Source: an uncultured Roseovarius sp.
GTDB lineage: Bacteria; Pseudomonadota; Alphaproteobacteria; Rhodobacterales; Rhodobacteraceae
Assembly: GCA_947499555.1 (NCBI GenBank)
Contig: CANMOU010000002.1
Span: 631,001-695,000, forward strand
Length of the DNA: 64,000 nt
Reading direction: 5' to 3'
Shown here piece after piece: positions 53,858 to 64,000 of this stretch. Under the pieces are notes generated by a model that was given only the letters and a program-made list of their open reading frames with translations, searched no databases and had not been told where the DNA came from. The translations under genes were made by a program, and so were the position numbers. Every line of letters starts with the position of its first letter. Position 1 is the stretch's first letter.

Positions 53858-54604
53858 TTAGGTGCTCTCAGCCCTGAATGCGCTTTGAAAAGCAGCAGCC
53901 GCATCTCTCAGGCCGGTGTCATCCCTCGGTCCTACAAGCAAAATTCCGAATCCATCCTGAGTCCAGCTATATGTGTCCAGCCCATGCAATTCGGCAAATT
54001 CCAACCGATTGGTTGTTTGCTCGCCTGTCTCTACAATGCAGAGCGCAACAGGGCCCTGGTCTGTGGTGAGAAAGGTAAGCTGCGCCAGCGGTCGGCCTTT
54101 GTATCCGAGTTCCTGAGCGCGGACGAACCTAAGGCCATCGATTTCCGGCAAAGCGGCCACATTGAAACCCAGCTTGCCTGACAAACGCTCAAGGCCGGCG
54201 TTCTGTTCGTCTTTTGGAATCTTACTCAAAGACAGTGTTTCGGTCACATAAAGCGACTGATAATTGGCAACAACGTCTTTCCAGTCGGCGTCCGCGGATT
54301 GAAATGGAAGCGTCGCGCCCCACGCCAGAACGGCACCTGCAACCATCGACGCCGCCGCAACGCGCAAATTCCACCTTGGTTCTCGATCCGTCGCGTCGAT
54401 CTCTGGGGGGGCTGGCGCTAAAGAGAGAATGTCATCAAAAACCGCTTTGTAGTCAGCGCTTGCTTTCACAAGATGATCATGGCGTTGTCGCAATTCCGGA
54501 TCGGACCGCATTGCAGAGCTGATGCGTGAAGATAGTTCTTCGCCGGCTTCTCGGTCGATAAAGCGTGTCAGGTCTTCATCTGAAAAATTTGACTTTTGAG
54601 TCAT
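53858..54604 (-). CDS. Membrane-anchored anti-sigma factor
   Basis: A 248-residue protein. A short N-terminal cytoplasmic domain (FSDEDLTRFIDREAGEELSSRI, 7-28) is typical of sigma-binding modules, but the zinc-binding HxxxCxxC motif of ZAS anti-sigmas is absent. One membrane segment (about 80-100, VAAASMVAGAVLAWGATLPF) leads to a periplasmic domain of about 145 residues that probably senses the stimulus. It overlaps the sigma-factor gene by four bases, so the two are made together. Confidence 0.82.
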   Translation of the reverse strand: MTQKSNFSDEDLTRFIDREAGEELSSRISSAMRSDPELRQRHDHLVKASADYKAVFDDILSLAPAPPEIDATDREPRWNLRVAAASMVAGAVLAWGATLPFQSADADWKDVVANYQSLYVTETLSLSKIPKDEQNAGLERLSGKLGFNVAALPEIDGLRFVRAQELGYKGRPLAQLTFLTTDQGPVALCIVETGEQTTNRLEFAELHGLDTYSWTQDGFGILLVGPRDDTGLRDAAAAFQSAFRAEST

Positions 54605-55119
54605 GCGTCCGTCCCTGTGGCAGCGTTCATTTGTGCCGCGAGTGACTTACGCGCAGCTGATACTCTGCTCATCACCGTTCCGGGCGGAATATCAAGTAAG
54701 TCCGCCGTCTCAGCATATGTGTAGCCCTCCACGAAAACCAAGAGCGCTGTCACCCTTTGTGCTTCGGGAAGTGCGTTCATCTTTTGAAACACTTCACGCG
54801 CGAAAATATTCGTTTCACTGGAAGGAATTTCTGCTGCGAGCGAATCTGCCTCGCCCGAGGCAAAAGATTCGGTCTTGCGGATGGCATCGCGGCGCAACTC
54901 ATTAAGCCACAACCTGCGGGCCATCACAAAGAGCCATCGATCAAGATGGGTGCCCGGCACGAAGTGATCGGCTTTTTCGAGCGCTCGCAGACACGTCATC
55001 TGCGCCAGATCATCTCCCAAGGCACGCTGACCGGTCAGTGCGACGCAGAACCGCCACAGCCGATCGAAACAGCCCGGCAAGCCATCCCGAACAACGCTAC
55101 GTGGATCTTTTTTCCCCAA
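54601..55119 (-). CDS. ECF (RpoE-like) RNA polymerase sigma factor
   Basis: A 172-residue sigma-70 family protein of group IV. Region 2 is visible (FCVALTGQRALGDDLAQMTCLRALEK, LFVMARRLWLNELR), as is region 4 (LPEAQRVTALLVFVEGYTYAETADLLDIPPGTVMSRVSAARKSL). The start is a TTG at 55119 without a clear ribosome-binding site and is uncertain. It heads the pair with the anti-sigma factor and is divergent from the DUF4399 gene, which may be one of its targets. Confidence 0.9.
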   Translation of the reverse strand: MGKKDPRSVVRDGLPGCFDRLWRFCVALTGQRALGDDLAQMTCLRALEKADHFVPGTHLDRWLFVMARRLWLNELRRDAIRKTESFASGEADSLAAEIPSSETNIFAREVFQKMNALPEAQRVTALLVFVEGYTYAETADLLDIPPGTVMSRVSAARKSLAAQMNAATGTDA

Positions 55120-55204
55120 GAGGCGAATAGAACCATCTCCTTAGGTGTTTCCGAAGTATTGCGAGTGAAACGCAAACGACTGAAGCAGACAAGGGAGGAC
55201 TCCT

Positions 55205-55645
55205 ATGAAACTCATCACGAAAGCGGCAGCGATTGTTGCACTTACAGCGTCAATGGCGATGGCGGAACGCACTGCAGCACCTGACGGCGCCAAGGTGTAT
55301 TTCATTAATCTTGAGGACGGCGCGACTGTGTCTTCTCCGGTGAAAATCAAATTCGGCCTTTCCGGAATGGGCGTGGCACCGGCGGGTACTGAAAAGGAAA
55401 ACACCGGCCATCACCACATCCTTCTGAACCGCCCGCCATTGGGTGAAGGCCCGGATGGCGCGGAAGAAGTCGAATATGGTTTGCCTGCCGATGAAAATCA
55501 CATCCACTTTGGTGGTGGGCAGACAGAAGTGTCGCTGGATCTGCCGGCAGGCACGCATACGCTACAGCTTGTACTTGGCGACCTGAACCACGTTCCGCAT
55601 GATCCACCGGTCACAACCGAGGTGATCACGATCACAGTCGAGTAA
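55205..55645 (+). CDS. DUF4399 periplasmic protein
   Basis: A 146-residue secreted protein after AAGGGAGGA, with a signal peptide (MKLITKAAAIVALTASMAMA). The single domain (VYFINLEDGATVSSPVKIKF, MGVAPAGTEKENTGHHHILLN, DENHIHFGGGQTE, GTHTLQLVLGDLNHVPHDPPV) is rich in His and fits DUF4399, a family of unknown role. It is divergent from the ECF sigma gene, with 85 bases between the starts, suggesting control by it. Confidence 0.88.
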   Translation: MKLITKAAAIVALTASMAMAERTAAPDGAKVYFINLEDGATVSSPVKIKFGLSGMGVAPAGTEKENTGHHHILLNRPPLGEGPDGAEEVEYGLPADENHIHFGGGQTEVSLDLPAGTHTLQLVLGDLNHVPHDPPVTTEVITITVE

Positions 55646-55648
55646 TTT

Positions 55649-57694
<2,046 letters not shown>

Positions 57695-57947
57695 TTACGT
57701 GCACCATGGCTACGTCAAGCGATGTTGTCACGTGCGACGCTGCGTTAAGGGAGGTGGATTAGAAATTTACCACCTGTTTAGTTCAGATGACTGGTATGAG
57801 TTCAAAATGGCAACAAGAAACGATATCTAAAAGCGAGCAAAGACTTTGCGCAGTCGACACTCTGCTACGGACAGGACGCAGAGTTGCAGTGCTTCACTAT
57901 TGGTTGCTTCTTTGAGCCCTGAATTCGGTTGGCCTATATTGGTCCAA

Positions 57948-59513
57948 TCACTGGCTCTTGGTTGAATTTGCGTCACGCATTAAGTTCTGTAACGACTCGC
58001 GCACTTTTCTGCGGGTGCTCTCATCCAAAATCTTTAAATCAACCGTTAGTTGATTTCCGTCGTGACTTTCTTGAATCGCGACCGAGCGCGATGCTGAGTG
58101 TTCTGTTATGACTTTGTAAGGTCTTACCTCGCGAGCGATGCCTTTAAATGAAACGGCCTCTAATGGTGTTGCATCGACAATGTCTCTTACATGCGCATAG
58201 GTTTCATAACTCAGTACAATTCCTCCGGGTTCAGCTATTCCCTCTAGTCGAGCCGCCAAGTTAGCTTCGGCACCAATGATTGTGTAATCCATTCTATCTG
58301 CAGATCCGAAATTACCTACATTGCAATAGCCAGTGTTTATACCCATGCGAGCGCGGAACGGGTGCTCAAGGCCTTTCTCATGCCAGGTTTTTTCCAACTC
58401 CTGTAAGCGTCTTTGCATATCTAGTGCCATGCGCACGCATGCCCGAGCATCCTCAGCCGTTCCTTTGGTATCCGGGTCGCCAAAAAAGGCTACAATTGCA
58501 TCACCAATAAACTTGTCGACTGTCGCACCGTGCGCCTGAGCAATTTTTGCCATTTCGGTGAAATAGTTGTTCAACAAATCTGTTAATTCTTCTGGTTGCA
58601 ATCGCTCAGTTGTTGCCGTGAAATCCTTGATGTCAGAGAAGAAGACAGTCAATTTCTTCCGCTCTGTCGAAATTGACGCGTCCTTCTCACCTGAGAAAAT
58701 TGATTTGTAGATTTGTGGCGAAAGGTACTTTGATATTTTTGCAGAAACATCGGCGAGAAACGAATTGTTGGCAGCCAATTCGTCATTAAGTAAAGAAAAT
58801 TTCCCAGCAAGCCGATACTGCACTATCGCAAACAGCATACCCATTGTGCCGGCCACCGCCAAGTAAGCGAGCACCCATTTGAAGGTCCAAATGTTCAAAG
58901 CGATGGGTTGTCTTATCGAAACAGTTTGCAGGCCCCTGACGTCACCCACCTCCCAATCGGATTTCGCACTTTCGACATGAGCGTTGTGACAAGACACGCA
59001 GGCGCCGGACATGACAACAGGGGTCGCAAGAGTGATTGTTTGATCCCATAACTTGCCGGTCGTTTGCACGAGGACATCAGTTCCAAAATTGGACCTGAAT
59101 TTCTCTAGAGCCATCGTTTCAAACTCGTCTAGTCGGTGGCGTGGCCTGCTCTTGAAAGGAAAATCGGAAACAAATCGGTATTTCACGTCGCCTTCGGTAT
59201 TTCCAATGGCGTCCCCCAACTCGATGGATAGCGTTGCCGGGATGGGGATTGCTCCGATAACTTCTTCATAGTTGTGCAGCAATTTGGTTTGTCCGTCAGC
59301 CGCCAGAACCCGGCCCACCACGTTTTGAGCGTAGTAGGATCTCACGCTTGTAATAATGTTGTTCAGACTTGTTGCCTGTCGGAGCAGGTTCTGGTCTGAA
59401 AGACTTTTGAGATCGAGCCAGATTGCGATCGGCAATGCCACCAACGCACTTGCCACCAGAGCGAACAACCAGGACGGACGTGTCAGGAAAAATTTGCCAA
59501 TTGCTTCCATCAC
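57948..59513 (-). CDS. Class III adenylate/guanylate cyclase with c-type-heme sensor (DUF3365-like)
   Basis: A 521-residue membrane protein. TM1 (about 12-35) is followed by a periplasmic sensor of about 170 residues with a CVSCH haem-c attachment motif at 172-176, characteristic of DUF3365/Tll0287-like domains. TM2 (about 208-233) leads to a cytoplasmic cyclase domain with metal ligands Asp294 and Asp338, Lys334, Thr411 (the Lys-Thr adenine-selecting pair of bacterial cyclases), and Asn418 and Arg422. It should couple a redox or gas signal outside the membrane to cAMP synthesis. The gene is AT-richer than its surroundings. The 271 bases between it and fadH hold no gene I can support. Confidence 0.9.
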   Translation of the reverse strand: MMEAIGKFFLTRPSWLFALVASALVALPIAIWLDLKSLSDQNLLRQATSLNNIITSVRSYYAQNVVGRVLAADGQTKLLHNYEEVIGAIPIPATLSIELGDAIGNTEGDVKYRFVSDFPFKSRPRHRLDEFETMALEKFRSNFGTDVLVQTTGKLWDQTITLATPVVMSGACVSCHNAHVESAKSDWEVGDVRGLQTVSIRQPIALNIWTFKWVLAYLAVAGTMGMLFAIVQYRLAGKFSLLNDELAANNSFLADVSAKISKYLSPQIYKSIFSGEKDASISTERKKLTVFFSDIKDFTATTERLQPEELTDLLNNYFTEMAKIAQAHGATVDKFIGDAIVAFFGDPDTKGTAEDARACVRMALDMQRRLQELEKTWHEKGLEHPFRARMGINTGYCNVGNFGSADRMDYTIIGAEANLAARLEGIAEPGGIVLSYETYAHVRDIVDATPLEAVSFKGIAREVRPYKVITEHSASRSVAIQESHDGNQLTVDLKILDESTRRKVRESLQNLMRDANSTKSQ

Positions 59514-59638
59514 ATTCCCCCCAAATGTGTGGCCGGTACTAATTTTTGAGCTTGTTATTCACTTTTGACCCAAGCCCGAGTTTCATAACACAATTTCATC
59601 CACTTTTACCATTCCTGCGCATTTTGCCAAAACACCTC

Positions 59639-60505
59639 TCACATCGCACTCGCCGCCCAATCCCAATACATGTCCCGAACGCGGCGGGTGACGGGGCCAA
59701 TTTGAAAGTTGGTCTCGTCAAAGGCTGTCACCGGGGTCACTTTCATCATATTGCCTGACAGGAAAATCTCATCGGCGTCGTGGAAGTCCTCGAACGACAT
59801 GATGGTCTCGTGCACCTCCACGCCGTCTAAACGAAGGTTTTCAATATGCCGAGCGCGGGTGATGCCTGCCAGGAAAGTACCGTTGGGCACGGGCGTGAAC
59901 ACTTCTCCATCCTTTACGGCAAAAACATTGGCGGTGGCCGTTTCCGCCACATTACCGAGCGCGTCGGCGACAAGTGCGTTGGTGAAGCCTTTATCGCGGG
60001 CTTCGGCCAGCATTCGGGCGTTGTTAGGATAGAGACAGGCGGCCTTGGCGTTGACCACGGCATCTTCAAGCACCGGACGGCGAAAACGCGTTCTCGTCAA
60101 AGTCGCTGACATATCCGGGGTCGCCATCGGAATTTCCTCCAGGCAGATGGCAAATCCTGTTTCGCCGCCATCCTTGGGGACAATCGCCGACATGCCGCCA
60201 TCGATGGCCCAGTACATCGGGCGAATATAGACGGCAGCGTCAGAGGCGTAGGATTTGAGCCCCTCTTTGACGATCTCTACCATGTCATCTGGGCTGACCG
60301 TGGGGGTCACCATCATCGCCTCGGCCGACGCATTGACGCGCGCACAGTGTTTATCAAGATCAGGGGTCATGCCATTCGCCAGCCGAGCCCCATCAAATAC
60401 ATTGCTACCAAGCCACATGCCATGATCGGCCGCGCGCATCAGGGGCACGTCACCTTCATGCCAGGTGCCATCGAAATAGGTGCGGATATTGCTGCCGGTT
60501 GCCAT
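59639..60505 (-). CDS. ilvE: Branched-chain amino acid aminotransferase
   Basis: A 288-residue fold-type IV PLP enzyme with the Schiff-base Lys154 (DAVVNAKAACLYPNNARM), EARDKGFTNALVADALGNVAE (cofactor loop) and GTFLAGITRARHIENL. It interconverts leucine, isoleucine and valine with their 2-oxo acids. D-amino-acid transaminase or 4-amino-4-deoxychorismate lyase members share the fold, but motif spacing favours IlvE. It is a single gene before a VOC gene on the same strand. Confidence 0.88.
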   Translation of the reverse strand: MATGSNIRTYFDGTWHEGDVPLMRAADHGMWLGSNVFDGARLANGMTPDLDKHCARVNASAEAMMVTPTVSPDDMVEIVKEGLKSYASDAAVYIRPMYWAIDGGMSAIVPKDGGETGFAICLEEIPMATPDMSATLTRTRFRRPVLEDAVVNAKAACLYPNNARMLAEARDKGFTNALVADALGNVAETATANVFAVKDGEVFTPVPNGTFLAGITRARHIENLRLDGVEVHETIMSFEDFHDADEIFLSGNMMKVTPVTAFDETNFQIGPVTRRVRDMYWDWAASAM

Positions 60506-60561
60506 CGTCGCCTCCCTTTGCGCGCCACCCTAGGTGGTGCATCAGGAGGCGTCCAGAGAGA

Positions 60562-61047
60562 TCAGGTGGACTCGGCCAAAAGCGTCTTGATATCGAGTCG
60601 GACATTGACCATGGAGAGTGATCCATTGGCGTCGCGGGGCCATTCGGATTCAGGCTTGTCGCGGTAGAGCTCAACGCCGTTGCCGTCGGGGTCCGAGATA
60701 TAGACGGCCTCGCTCACGCCATGATCGGCGGACCCCTCGATGGGGATGCCTGCATCGACTACCTGCTTCAGGGCCGTGGCGAGAGAGGCCCGGTCAGGGT
60801 AAAGGAAGGCGGTGTGATAAAGCCCTGTGTGGCCTTTGGGTGGCGGCGTCCCACCGGCCGATTCCCAGGTGTTGAGACCGATATGGTGGTGATATCCGCC
60901 CGCCGAGAGAAAGGCCGCACCAGAACTCATGCGTTGCTGGACTTCAAAACCGAGAACGCCGGAGTAAAACCCAATGGCGCGGTCGAGATCGGCGACCTTG
61001 AGGTGAACGTGACCGACGCTGGTCTGGGGGTGCGTGACATGGGACAT
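60562..61047 (-). CDS. VOC family protein (catechol-dioxygenase/glyoxalase-like)
   Basis: A 161-residue vicinal-oxygen-chelate protein. The paired beta-alpha-beta modules are visible (VGHVHLKVADLDRAIGFYSGVLGFEV and GLYHTAFLYPDRASLATALKQVVDAG), with metal-binding His18-type, His in GGYHHHIGLN and a C-terminal Glu in GNGVELYRD. This is the extradiol-dioxygenase-like subgroup. The substrate is unknown. Confidence 0.88.
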   Translation of the reverse strand: MSHVTHPQTSVGHVHLKVADLDRAIGFYSGVLGFEVQQRMSSGAAFLSAGGYHHHIGLNTWESAGGTPPPKGHTGLYHTAFLYPDRASLATALKQVVDAGIPIEGSADHGVSEAVYISDPDGNGVELYRDKPESEWPRDANGSLSMVNVRLDIKTLLAEST

Positions 61048-61150
61048 GAGAGGCTCCTTGCTGTGCTTGCAGCCAATGTGGCGTGCCTCGGGGCACTGTG
61101 CAATTCAGCAAAGTTTCTCTGGTTTCGTGCGCCAATGCACATGGGCGTGC

Positions 61151-61708
61151 TTAACTTGCGCGCCACTTGATTGAGCAGCCCATTGAGGCGATCTGATCCT
61201 CGGGTCCGCGCCCCTTCTCGGCCACCTGTTTCATTGCTTCATAGAGATCACGACGGAGGTCAGCAGGTCCGGCCTGCGCGCGGGAGGCGTCAAGGCGTCC
61301 CCGGTATTGCAGACCCAAATCGGCGTTGAACCCAAAGAAATCCGGCGTGCAGGCAGCATCATAGGCGCGAGCGACAGTTTGGTCTTCGTCATGCAAGTAC
61401 GGGAAGGGGAAGGCGTGATCCTCTGCCATCCGCTTCATGTTCAATAAACTATCTGCCGGGTAGGCGACCGCGTCGTTTGAGCAGATCGCAGCAACTCCGA
61501 CGCCTAACTTTTGTAAGTCACGCGCGTCGCGGATGATCCGGTCCAGAATGGCCAGAACAAAGGGGCAGTGATTGCAGATGAACATGATCAACGTGCCATT
61601 CTTGCCGGCGACGCTCGATAGTGAATGCATCGCACCATCTGTGCCGGGCAGTTCAAAATCTGGTGCGGGCCGGTCGAAATCGCAAACCGGCGGCATCCTC
61701 GCGACCAT
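61151..61708 (-). CDS. Thioredoxin-fold protein (AhpC/TSA-like)
   Basis: A 185-residue redoxin with PAPDFELPGTDG at the start and a CNHC active site at 45-48 (MFICNHCPFVLAI), DARDLQKLGVGVAAICSNDAVAYP and ACTPDFFGFNADLGLQYRG. The CxxC within FICNHCPF is typical of the thioredoxin-like/peroxiredoxin relatives with thiol-disulfide activity. Its start overlaps the stop of trpS, so the pair is translationally linked. Confidence 0.88.
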   Translation of the reverse strand: MVARMPPVCDFDRPAPDFELPGTDGAMHSLSSVAGKNGTLIMFICNHCPFVLAILDRIIRDARDLQKLGVGVAAICSNDAVAYPADSLLNMKRMAEDHAFPFPYLHDEDQTVARAYDAACTPDFFGFNADLGLQYRGRLDASRAQAGPADLRRDLYEAMKQVAEKGRGPEDQIASMGCSIKWRAS

Positions 61709-62733
61709 TACACTTTTGCTCCGACCATACCGACGATCTCATAGGTCTTCTGCAGGATCGGCCCTGCGATTGCGCGGGCGCGTTCTGCCCCGTCATCAAG
61801 GATTTTGTCGATCTCGGATGTGTCCTGCATCAGGCGCGCCATTTCGGTTGAAATGGGGGCGAGTTTGTCCACCGCGAGATCGGCCAGCATTGGTTTGAAG
61901 GTGCCAAACTGCATGCCACCGACCTCGGACATGACCGCATCTACATTCTGCTCGGACAGCGCGGCATAGATGTTCACAAGATTGCGCGCCTCGGGCCGGT
62001 CATCGAGCCCTTTGGCGTCGGTTGGCAGCGGTTCGGGATCGGTCTTAGCTTTGCGGATCTTCTTGGCAATCGCATCTGCATCATCGGTCAGGTTGATGCG
62101 GCTCATGTCCGATGGGTCGGATTTTGACATCTTCTTTGAACCGTCCCGCAGGCTCATGACACGCGTGGCTGCACCCTCGATGACCGGTTCTGTGATCGGG
62201 AAGAATTCAACGCCGAAATCATTGTTGAACTTGATCGCAATATCACGCGTGAGCTCAAGGTGCTGTTTCTGGTCTTCGCCGACCGGTACATGCGTGGCGT
62301 GGTAGGCCAGAATATCAGCCGCCATCAGGGCCGGATATGCAAACAGGCCCAGCGAGGCGTTCTGCGCGTTTTTACCGGCCTTGTCCTTGAACTGCGTCAT
62401 GCGCTGCATCCAACCCATGCGCGCCACACAGTTGAAGACCCATGCCAGTTGAGTGTGCTCGGGCACTTGGGATTGATTGAACAGAACGGATTGCTTTGGG
62501 TCCAATCCAGAAGCAATGAATCCGGCGCAAAGCTCGCGCGTGGCATGGCGCAGCTTGTCGGGATCTTGCCAGACGGTGATCGCGTGCAGATCGACCATGC
62601 AATAGATCGTCTCGAAATCCGATCCCTGCATTTCGACAAAGCGCTTCATTGCACCCAGGTAGTTTCCAAGCGTCAGGCCGCCTGAAGGTTGGATGCCCGA
62701 AAAAACGCGGGGTGTGTGGACCACCTCGGTCAT
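61708..62733 (-). CDS. trpS: Tryptophanyl-tRNA synthetase
   Basis: A 341-residue class I synthetase. The HIGH-equivalent TLGN is at 21-24 ([12 protein letters not shown]), the AIDxH-like segment is in [12 protein letters not shown], and the KMSKS loop reads [10 protein letters not shown] near 200. It charges tRNA-Trp. Length is normal. It is divergent from the rhomboid-like gene. Confidence 0.97.
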   Translation of the reverse strand: MTEVVHTPRVFSGIQPSGGLTLGNYLGAMKRFVEMQGSDFETIYCMVDLHAITVWQDPDKLRHATRELCAGFIASGLDPKQSVLFNQSQVPEHTQLAWVFNCVARMGWMQRMTQFKDKAGKNAQNASLGLFAYPALMAADILAYHATHVPVGEDQKQHLELTRDIAIKFNNDFGVEFFPITEPVIEGAATRVMSLRDGSKKMSKSDPSDMSRINLTDDADAIAKKIRKAKTDPEPLPTDAKGLDDRPEARNLVNIYAALSEQNVDAVMSEVGGMQFGTFKPMLADLAVDKLAPISTEMARLMQDTSEIDKILDDGAERARAIAGPILQKTYEIVGMVGAKV

Positions 62734-62805
62734 GGAATTCTCCGTCTGGATTTATAACTTGGCCTCGCTTACTTCTGCGTCCAGGTGCCGTCAAGGAGCA
62801 CAGGC

Positions 62806-63492
62806 ATGTCCGACTACCGCGAACCCAGCCCGGTCAATTCCGTTCCGCCCCTTATCCTCGCGATTGCGATGTTGATCCTGGGGATCGAGCTTATCTTTCA
62901 AATTGGCGTGCGTGGCATGCTTGGTGGGCCAGACGCTGTTGGCTGGCGTCTTGAAGCAATCCGAGACTACGCGTTTTCAAACCGTGGTTTCGCGTGGATG
63001 CTGCAGGCAGGCGAGATAAGGTTTGATTTCGTCAGGCGGCTTGTGACCTATCCTTTTGTTCATAGCGGTATGATCGAAGCATTGTTTGCCATGGTGATGA
63101 CGCTTGCGCTTGGTAAATTTGTGGGTGAGCGCATGGCCCATTGGGCCGTCTTTATTCTCTTTTTCGTTTCTGCTGCTGTTGCTGCGATTGCCTATGGATT
63201 GATCCTGCCGGATGGTCCTGGTTTGATCGGCGCCTTTCCCGGGGTCTACGGCCTCATCGGTGGCTTTACGTATCTCATATGGCTGCAACTTGGCCAGCTC
63301 GGACAAAATCAGGCGCGCGCGTTTTCCCTGATCGGCTTTCTTATGGGTATTCAGCTGATTTTTGGAATAATGTACGGCGCGGACAAGCAGTGGCTTGCAG
63401 ATGTCGTCGGATTTGCAACCGGATTTGTGCTCTCAATCGTTTTGGTTCCCGGAGGCTTCCGTCGGTTGCATGAAAAGCTAAGGCAGCGCTGA
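62806..63492 (+). CDS. Rhomboid-family membrane protein lacking the catalytic dyad
   Basis: A 228-residue membrane protein with a clear AAGGAG ribosome-binding site. About six hydrophobic helices follow the rhomboid plan. The active-site serine loop, normally GxSGxxxG, reads GAFPGVYG (142-149), with Phe144 at the serine position, and the helix that should carry the catalytic histidine reads ADVVGFATG (198-206), with Asp199 there. The helix-packing glycines are kept. This points to an inactive rhomboid (iRhom-like) that may bind rather than cut membrane proteins. It is convergent with murJ. Confidence 0.8.
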   Translation: MSDYREPSPVNSVPPLILAIAMLILGIELIFQIGVRGMLGGPDAVGWRLEAIRDYAFSNRGFAWMLQAGEIRFDFVRRLVTYPFVHSGMIEALFAMVMTLALGKFVGERMAHWAVFILFFVSAAVAAIAYGLILPDGPGLIGAFPGVYGLIGGFTYLIWLQLGQLGQNQARAFSLIGFLMGIQLIFGIMYGADKQWLADVVGFATGFVLSIVLVPGGFRRLHEKLRQR

Positions 63493-63497
63493 AGCGA

Positions 63498-64000
63498 TCA
63501 GCGCCGGAAGGCCGCGCGTAGTTCGGATACATGGAACGCACCCAAAAGGCGCCCGGCCAGAAAATAGCTGAATACGCCGGCTGAAATCAGCACCAACAGC
63601 GCTAGCCAGCGCCAGCCTCCGAACCCGAAGAATGGTGTCAGTGATACGCCCACCGCCCAAAGAACGCAGCCCATAATGGCGGAGGCTATGATTATACGCC
63701 AAATGCGCTGACGAAAACGCGTGTCAAAGCGGGCGACTTCTCCGTACCGTCGGGATCCAAGATGCAGAAGTAGAACCATGATCCAGGCCGCCGCGGTCGT
63801 TGCAATCGCCGCCGCAATCCAGCTGATGTAAAAAGACAGCCCGACGGCAAGTGCCGCGTTCACGATCATTGCGACAACGGCATAGTGAAATGGGCGCTTC
63901 GTGTCTTCTCTGGCAAAGAACAGGGGCTGCTGGATTTTTTGCAAGACGAAGGCCGGAAGGCCAAGGCCGTAGATTGAGACGGCAAGCGCAGTGGCGGCCG
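63498..64000 (-). CDS. murJ: Lipid II flippase MurJ (partial, 5' end beyond the window)
   Basis: The frame is open to the last base of the window. The visible C-terminal about 167 residues comprise about four membrane helices (HYAVVAMIVNAALAVGLSFY, AAAIATTAAAWIMVLLLHLG, IWRIIIASAIMGCVLWAV and WLALLVLISAGVFSYFLAGRLLG) preceded by the family block KIQQPLFFAREDTKRPF. This matches the end of MurJ/MviN, which flips lipid II across the inner membrane for peptidoglycan synthesis. Confidence 0.9.
   Translation of the reverse strand, partial: AATALAVSIYGLGLPAFVLQKIQQPLFFAREDTKRPFHYAVVAMIVNAALAVGLSFYISWIAAAIATTAAAWIMVLLLHLGSRRYGEVARFDTRFRQRIWRIIIASAIMGCVLWAVGVSLTPFFGFGGWRWLALLVLISAGVFSYFLAGRLLGAFHVSELRAAFRR

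Noticed and set aside
54601-55204. Alternative ATG start of the ECF sigma gene at an AAGGAGATG sequence
   Set aside because: That ATG is out of frame and directly abuts the ribosome-binding site. Joining it would need an extra A in the A6 run, which cannot be assumed.

Overview
The window looks like chromosomal DNA of a marine alphaproteobacterium of the Rhodobacteraceae (Roseobacter group). The reasons are the high GC content, the ethylmalonyl-CoA pathway pair ecm/ccr, a trimethylamine N-oxide (TMAO) uptake and demethylation operon of the roseobacter type, a LuxR/LuxI pair, many DUF families typical of the group, and a hairpin-plus-GATATTT intergenic module I recall from these genomes. The genus cannot be fixed from the sequence alone. 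I see no rRNA, tRNA, CRISPR array, insertion sequence, prophage or plasmid origin. The window opens inside an ABC solute-binding protein gene and closes inside murJ.

Layout. 1-5.9 kb: end of a branched-chain-type ABC transporter locus (binding protein, LivF-like ATPase, DUF6958 protein), an internally duplicated unknown protein, a divergent phenylacetate-CoA-ligase relative, a secreted JAMM-like protein, an acetyltransferase and a DUF4168 protein. 5.9-10.9 kb: ethylmalonyl-CoA mutase, an acyltransferase and crotonyl-CoA carboxylase/reductase, with similar TTGCG(G)CA-type sites in front of them. 10.9-12.6 kb: quorum-sensing locus (small ORF, luxR, luxI). 12.7-17.7 kb: helicase, SDR, DUF2794, aminotransferase, BaiN-like flavoprotein. 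17.7-24.3 kb, minus strand: ctpA, envC-like, gpmI, rlmH, rsfS and an MscS channel. 24.4-34.2 kb: HDAC-family amidohydrolase, a LysR regulator divergent from tmoX-tmoW-tmoV-tdm, then an Old-Yellow-Enzyme-type oxidoreductase. 34.3-38.7 kb: ArsR/GT61 pair behind an unusual repeat region, EamA and LysR, azoreductase, I78 inhibitor. 38.8-43.6 kb: glutathione-dependent formaldehyde dehydrogenase, a Tat-type lipoprotein, an M48 peptidase, a YghU-like GST and a NYN-domain protein. 43.6-52.7 kb: flavodoxin, dapA, lytic transglycosylase, copper chaperone, EamA exporter, divergent mnmD/mnmC, a MaoC hydratase, a VOC gene broken by a TAG codon, and an FMN reductase. 52.8-57.7 kb: LysR regulator, ECF sigma/anti-sigma pair, DUF4399 protein, fadH. 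57.7-64 kb: an AT-richer island with a c-heme-sensor adenylate cyclase, then ilvE, VOC, thioredoxin-like, trpS, a rhomboid without its catalytic residues, and murJ.

How the genes work together. TmoXWV import TMAO and Tdm cleaves it to dimethylamine and formaldehyde. The GcvT-like domain of Tdm can pass the C1 unit to tetrahydrofolate, and the FrmA-type dehydrogenase 6 kb away can remove free formaldehyde. Ccr and Ecm carry acetyl-CoA-derived C4 units to methylsuccinyl-CoA. The gpmI-envC-ctpA run and the Slt-type transglycosylase serve the cell envelope. I found no wholly new multi-gene system. The best leads are the shared motif at ecm/ccr, the 11-bp tandem repeats joined to a dyad in front of arsR-GT61, the heme-sensor cyclase island, and several proteins lacking or remodelling their family's catalytic signature.
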